This document shows positions 6,535 to 8,135 of a DNA stretch of 8,135 bases, piece after piece; within the stretch, counting starts at the first letter, position 1, and each line of letters opens with the position of its first letter. This DNA is from an uncultured Rubrivivax sp. GTDB taxonomy: Bacteria > Pseudomonadota > Gammaproteobacteria > Burkholderiales > Burkholderiaceae_C. The stretch lies in contig CALJUI010000076.1 in the NCBI GenBank assembly GCA_937975735.1, positions 1-8,135 of the forward strand, in the 5' to 3' direction. The notes below the pieces were generated by a model. The model was not told the origin of the DNA and ran no database searches. It saw only the letters and a program-made list of their open reading frames with translations. The position numbers were made by a program, and so were the translations under genes.

Positions 6535-7275
6535 ATGCCTTCGATCGCCTCCACCCTGCGCCGCCGCTGGCCGCTCGCCGCCGCCCTCCTGCTCGCGGCC
6601 GGCGCCGCCTGCGCCAACGAGGCGGTGATCCGCAAGAACCTGGCCGAGCGGCTGCCGAGTTTCCCGAAGATCGACGAGATCTCGAAGACGCCGATCCCGG
6701 GGCTGTTCGAGCTGCGCATCGGCACCGAGATCTTCTACGCCGACGAGCAGGGCAACCACCTCATCCAGGGCTCGCTGTTCGACACCGCGACGCGGACCAA
6801 CCTGACCGAGGCGCGCATCGAGAAGCTGACGGCGATCGACTTCGACGCGCTGCCGCTGAAGGACGCGATCGTGATGAAGCAGGGCAGCGGCGCGCGCAAG
6901 CTGGCGATCTTCGAGGATCCGAACTGCGGCTACTGCAAGCGCTTCGAGCGCGATCTGCAGTCGGTCAAGGACGTGACGATCTACGTGTTCCTCTACCCGA
7001 TCCTGGGGCCGGACTCGACGACGAAGTCGCGCGACATCTGGTGTGCGAAGGACGCCGCCAAGGCCTGGCGCGCCTGGATGGTCGAGGACGTCGTGCCGAC
7101 CCGGGTCACCGCCAAGTGCGACGCCTCGGCGATCGACCGCAACGTCGCCTTCGGCCAGAAGTACCGCATCAACGGCACGCCGGCGCTGGTGTTCGAGAAC
7201 GGCACGCGCAAGCCCGGCGCGCTGCCGGCGGCGCAGGTCGAGAAGCTGCTGGCCGAGGCGGCTAAGAAGAGCTGA
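6535..7275 (+). CDS. Periplasmic DsbC/DsbG-family thiol:disulfide interchange protein
   Basis: This 246-residue secreted protein has a signal peptide: RRR at 9-11, a hydrophobic stretch at 13-25, and likely cleavage after ACA at residue 27. An N-terminal dimerisation-type domain follows (about 28-105), then a thioredoxin fold. The active site is CGYC (131-134) within LAIFEDPNCGYCKRF. The cis-proline loop is GTPALVF (Pro216), and Cys170 and Cys195 match the second, structural cysteine pair of DsbC. It should isomerise or reduce misformed disulfides in the periplasm, kept reduced by a DsbD-type partner that is not in this window. AGGAA at 6521-6525, 9 bases before the ATG, supports the start. 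It lies between the hydroxylase and the DUF3429 gene in one direction with short gaps. Isomerase rather than another Dsb role is inferred from the CGYC sequence and domain layout. Confidence 0.93.
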   Translation: MPSIASTLRRRWPLAAALLLAAGAACANEAVIRKNLAERLPSFPKIDEISKTPIPGLFELRIGTEIFYADEQGNHLIQGSLFDTATRTNLTEARIEKLTAIDFDALPLKDAIVMKQGSGARKLAIFEDPNCGYCKRFERDLQSVKDVTIYVFLYPILGPDSTTKSRDIWCAKDAAKAWRAWMVEDVVPTRVTAKCDASAIDRNVAFGQKYRINGTPALVFENGTRKPGALPAAQVEKLLAEAAKKS

Positions 7276-7283
7276 GCCGCGCC

Positions 7284-7751
7284 GTGCGTCCGACCGCCGC
7301 GACCGCCGCGACCGCCGCGACCGCCGCCGAACCGCCCGGCCGCTGGGCGCTGGCCCTCGGTTACGCCGGCGCCTTGCCCTTCGTCGCCGGGGCATTGGTG
7401 ATGGCCACGGACGACCCGCTGCCCCGCGCGATGGCCGCCGACGCGCTGAACGCCTACGCAGCGGTGATCGTCTCCTTCCTCGGCGGCATCCACTGGGGGC
7501 TGGGCATGGCCCGGTCGATGCCGGGCCCGGCGCCGTTCCTCTGGGGCGTGGTGCCGTCGCTGGTGGCCTGGGCGGCGGTGCTGTGGGACGGCCGGGTCGG
7601 GCTCGGGCTGATGGCGCTGACGCTGCTGGTCTGCCTGGCCGTCGACCACCGGGTCTATCCGCGCCTGGGGCTGACGGCCTGGCGGCCGCTGCGCTGGCGG
7701 CTCAGCCTGGTGGCCGCGCTGTGTTGCGGCGTGGCGGCGCTGAGGCTGTGA
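7284..7751 (+). CDS. DUF3429 family small membrane protein
   Basis: This 155-residue protein of unknown function has about five hydrophobic segments (near 21-41, 57-75, 84-100, 106-121 and 138-153). The family signature is visible in GYAGALPFVAGAL (26-38) and in YAAVIVSFLGGIHWGLGMA (58-76). The start is a GTG at 7284, 8 bases after the DsbC-like stop, with only a weak purine run (about 7264-7271) upstream; an ATG start would lose the first membrane helix. The N-terminal tail contains four Thr-Ala-Ala units made by a 9-bp tandem repeat. Its position suggests co-transcription with the DsbC-like gene. I can assign no biochemical role. Confidence 0.82.
   Translation: MRPTAATAATAATAAEPPGRWALALGYAGALPFVAGALVMATDDPLPRAMAADALNAYAAVIVSFLGGIHWGLGMARSMPGPAPFLWGVVPSLVAWAAVLWDGRVGLGLMALTLLVCLAVDHRVYPRLGLTAWRPLRWRLSLVAALCCGVAALRL
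7291..7326 (+). repeat. Four perfect tandem copies of a 9-bp unit (CGACCGCCG)
   Basis: The unit is repeated four times without a mismatch, inside the start of the DUF3429 gene. Nine bases are three codons, so copy changes would alter the number of Thr-Ala-Ala units in the cytoplasmic tail without shifting the frame. Confidence 0.9.
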
Positions 7752-7784
7752 ACGCCGACGTGCACGATCGCGCCTGAAGCGCCG

Positions 7785-8129
7785 ATGCCGACTTCGTTCC
7801 GTCGCCGAGCCGCCGCCGCGGCGTTGGCGGTGGCGGTGCTGGCCGCGCACCTCTGGCTGGCCGGGCAGTTCGCGGCCTGGCGGATCGACGCCGGCCCGGC
7901 GGCGATGGCGCGCATCGACGTGGCGTTCCTGAAGGTCCTCGAGCCCGCCGCGCCGCCGCCGCCACCGGCCGCACCCCGGCCCCGGGCTGCCCCTGCCGCG
8001 GCGCCCGCCGCCTGCTGTCGTACACGCCACTTGCGGCGGCATTGCTGGCCCTGCCTCTGGTCGCCGTGGCGGCGTCCAAGACCTACACCAACGACGCCGA
8101 CTTCGACCTTGGCGTGCTCGACGGCGTGA
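7785..8129 (+). CDS. N-terminal fragment of a probable DUF3108 protein, disrupted after about residue 75
   Basis: The frame starts at the ATG at 7785, 33 bp after the DUF3429 stop. It encodes an N-terminal membrane anchor or signal (RRRAAAAALAVAVLAAHLWL, 6-25), then AMARIDVAFLKVLEPAAPP and a Pro/Ala-rich linker (54-76). This plan resembles the N-termini of Burkholderiales DUF3108 proteins, which continue through such a linker into an outer-membrane or periplasmic beta domain. Here the domain is absent. From about residue 77 (CCRTRHLRRHCWPCLW) the reading is rich in Cys, Arg and Trp, unlike any such domain, and it stops at 8129. The last third therefore looks like out-of-frame translation of other DNA. 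The DUF3108 assignment rests only on the N-terminal plan and is moderate. Confidence 0.5.
   Translation: MPTSFRRRAAAAALAVAVLAAHLWLAGQFAAWRIDAGPAAMARIDVAFLKVLEPAAPPPPPAAPRPRAAPAAAPAACCRTRHLRRHCWPCLWSPWRRPRPTPTTPTSTLACSTA
7997..8014. other. Apparent junction between two unrelated coding sequences
   Basis: Left of this stretch the sensible frame is that of 7785; right of it the sensible frame is the one starting at 8012, shifted relative to the first. The stretch itself is a low-complexity run of CG and CCG units, which offers microhomology for recombination or for a false assembly overlap. Confidence 0.5.
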
Positions 8130-8134
8130 ACCAC
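8012..8134 (+). CDS. Start of an unidentified secreted protein without its start codon (partial, runs off the window)
   Basis: In the frame beginning at 8012, the translation begins with LLSYTPLAAALLALPL, preceded by RR and followed by VAVAA, which makes a good signal peptide with likely cleavage near AVAA-SK. It continues KTYTNDADFDLGVLDGVNH to the window edge, an ordinary polar, acidic exported-protein sequence. The frame has no ATG, GTG or TTG start between its upstream stop (7775-7777) and the signal peptide, so the true start seems to have been lost at the junction. I cannot name the family. It could be a fusion partner, a rearranged gene or an assembly artefact. Confidence 0.4.
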   Translation, partial: MLSYTPLAAALLALPLVAVAASKTYTNDADFDLGVLDGVNH

Positions 8135-8135
8135 A

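Noticed and set aside
6600..6615. Lipoprotein lipobox in the DsbC-like signal peptide (Cys26)
   Set aside because: The residues before the Cys are GAA, without the Leu-type residue at -3, and a standard signal peptidase I site ACA-N fits better.
4482..6725. A 747-codon minus-strand frame spanning the hydroxylase gene and the MOSC gene
   Set aside because: Only its last 283 codons make sense (the MOSC protein from 5333). The earlier part is antisense to the hydroxylase and of shadow composition.

Overview
The window is very GC-rich DNA (roughly 70% or more by eye) with tightly packed genes. The protein styles, the pairing of a UbiH/UbiF-type hydroxylase with a DsbC-type protein, the DUF3429 protein and the promoter styles suggest a betaproteobacterium of the order Burkholderiales, in the Rubrivivax/Leptothrix range. 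This placement is inference from gene content; no rRNA or other marker is present.

Layout. (1) 1-1444, minus strand: the first 481 residues of polyphosphate kinase Ppk1, running off the left edge, with both active-site histidines visible. Its upstream DNA holds a near-consensus Pho box exactly 10 bp before a -10 hexamer, which itself lies 6 bp before the ATG. (2) 1530-2402, plus: a pirin-family cupin, divergent from ppk1. (3) 2512-3579, plus: a membrane-bound GGDEF diguanylate cyclase, preceded by a sequence with the spacing and -10 element of a sigma-28 (FliA) flagellar promoter. (4) 5333-3590, minus: a two-gene unit of a MOSC-domain protein followed by an EamA/DMT transporter, convergent with the cyclase. 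(5) 5397-7751, plus: a UbiH/UbiF-family FAD hydroxylase, a periplasmic DsbC/DsbG-type thiol-disulfide protein and a small DUF3429 membrane protein, closely spaced as one likely operon, with the first gene apparently leaderless. (6) 7785-8135, plus: the N-terminus of a probable DUF3108 protein, which breaks near 8000-8012 into an unrelated reading frame resembling the signal peptide and start of a secreted protein.

Most of the window is housekeeping: phosphate storage, quinone synthesis and envelope redox. The points of interest are regulatory. ppk1 appears to be wired to PhoB (phosphate starvation), and the cyclase appears to be wired to the flagellar sigma factor, which would link c-di-GMP synthesis to motility. 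Two genes have a -10 box 6 bp from the ATG, implying leaderless mRNAs. The right-hand end looks chimeric: a real deletion fusion or an assembly error. I found no mobile element, CRISPR array, tRNA or rRNA, and no gene-free stretch over about 110 bp. I do not see a convincing new multi-gene system here.
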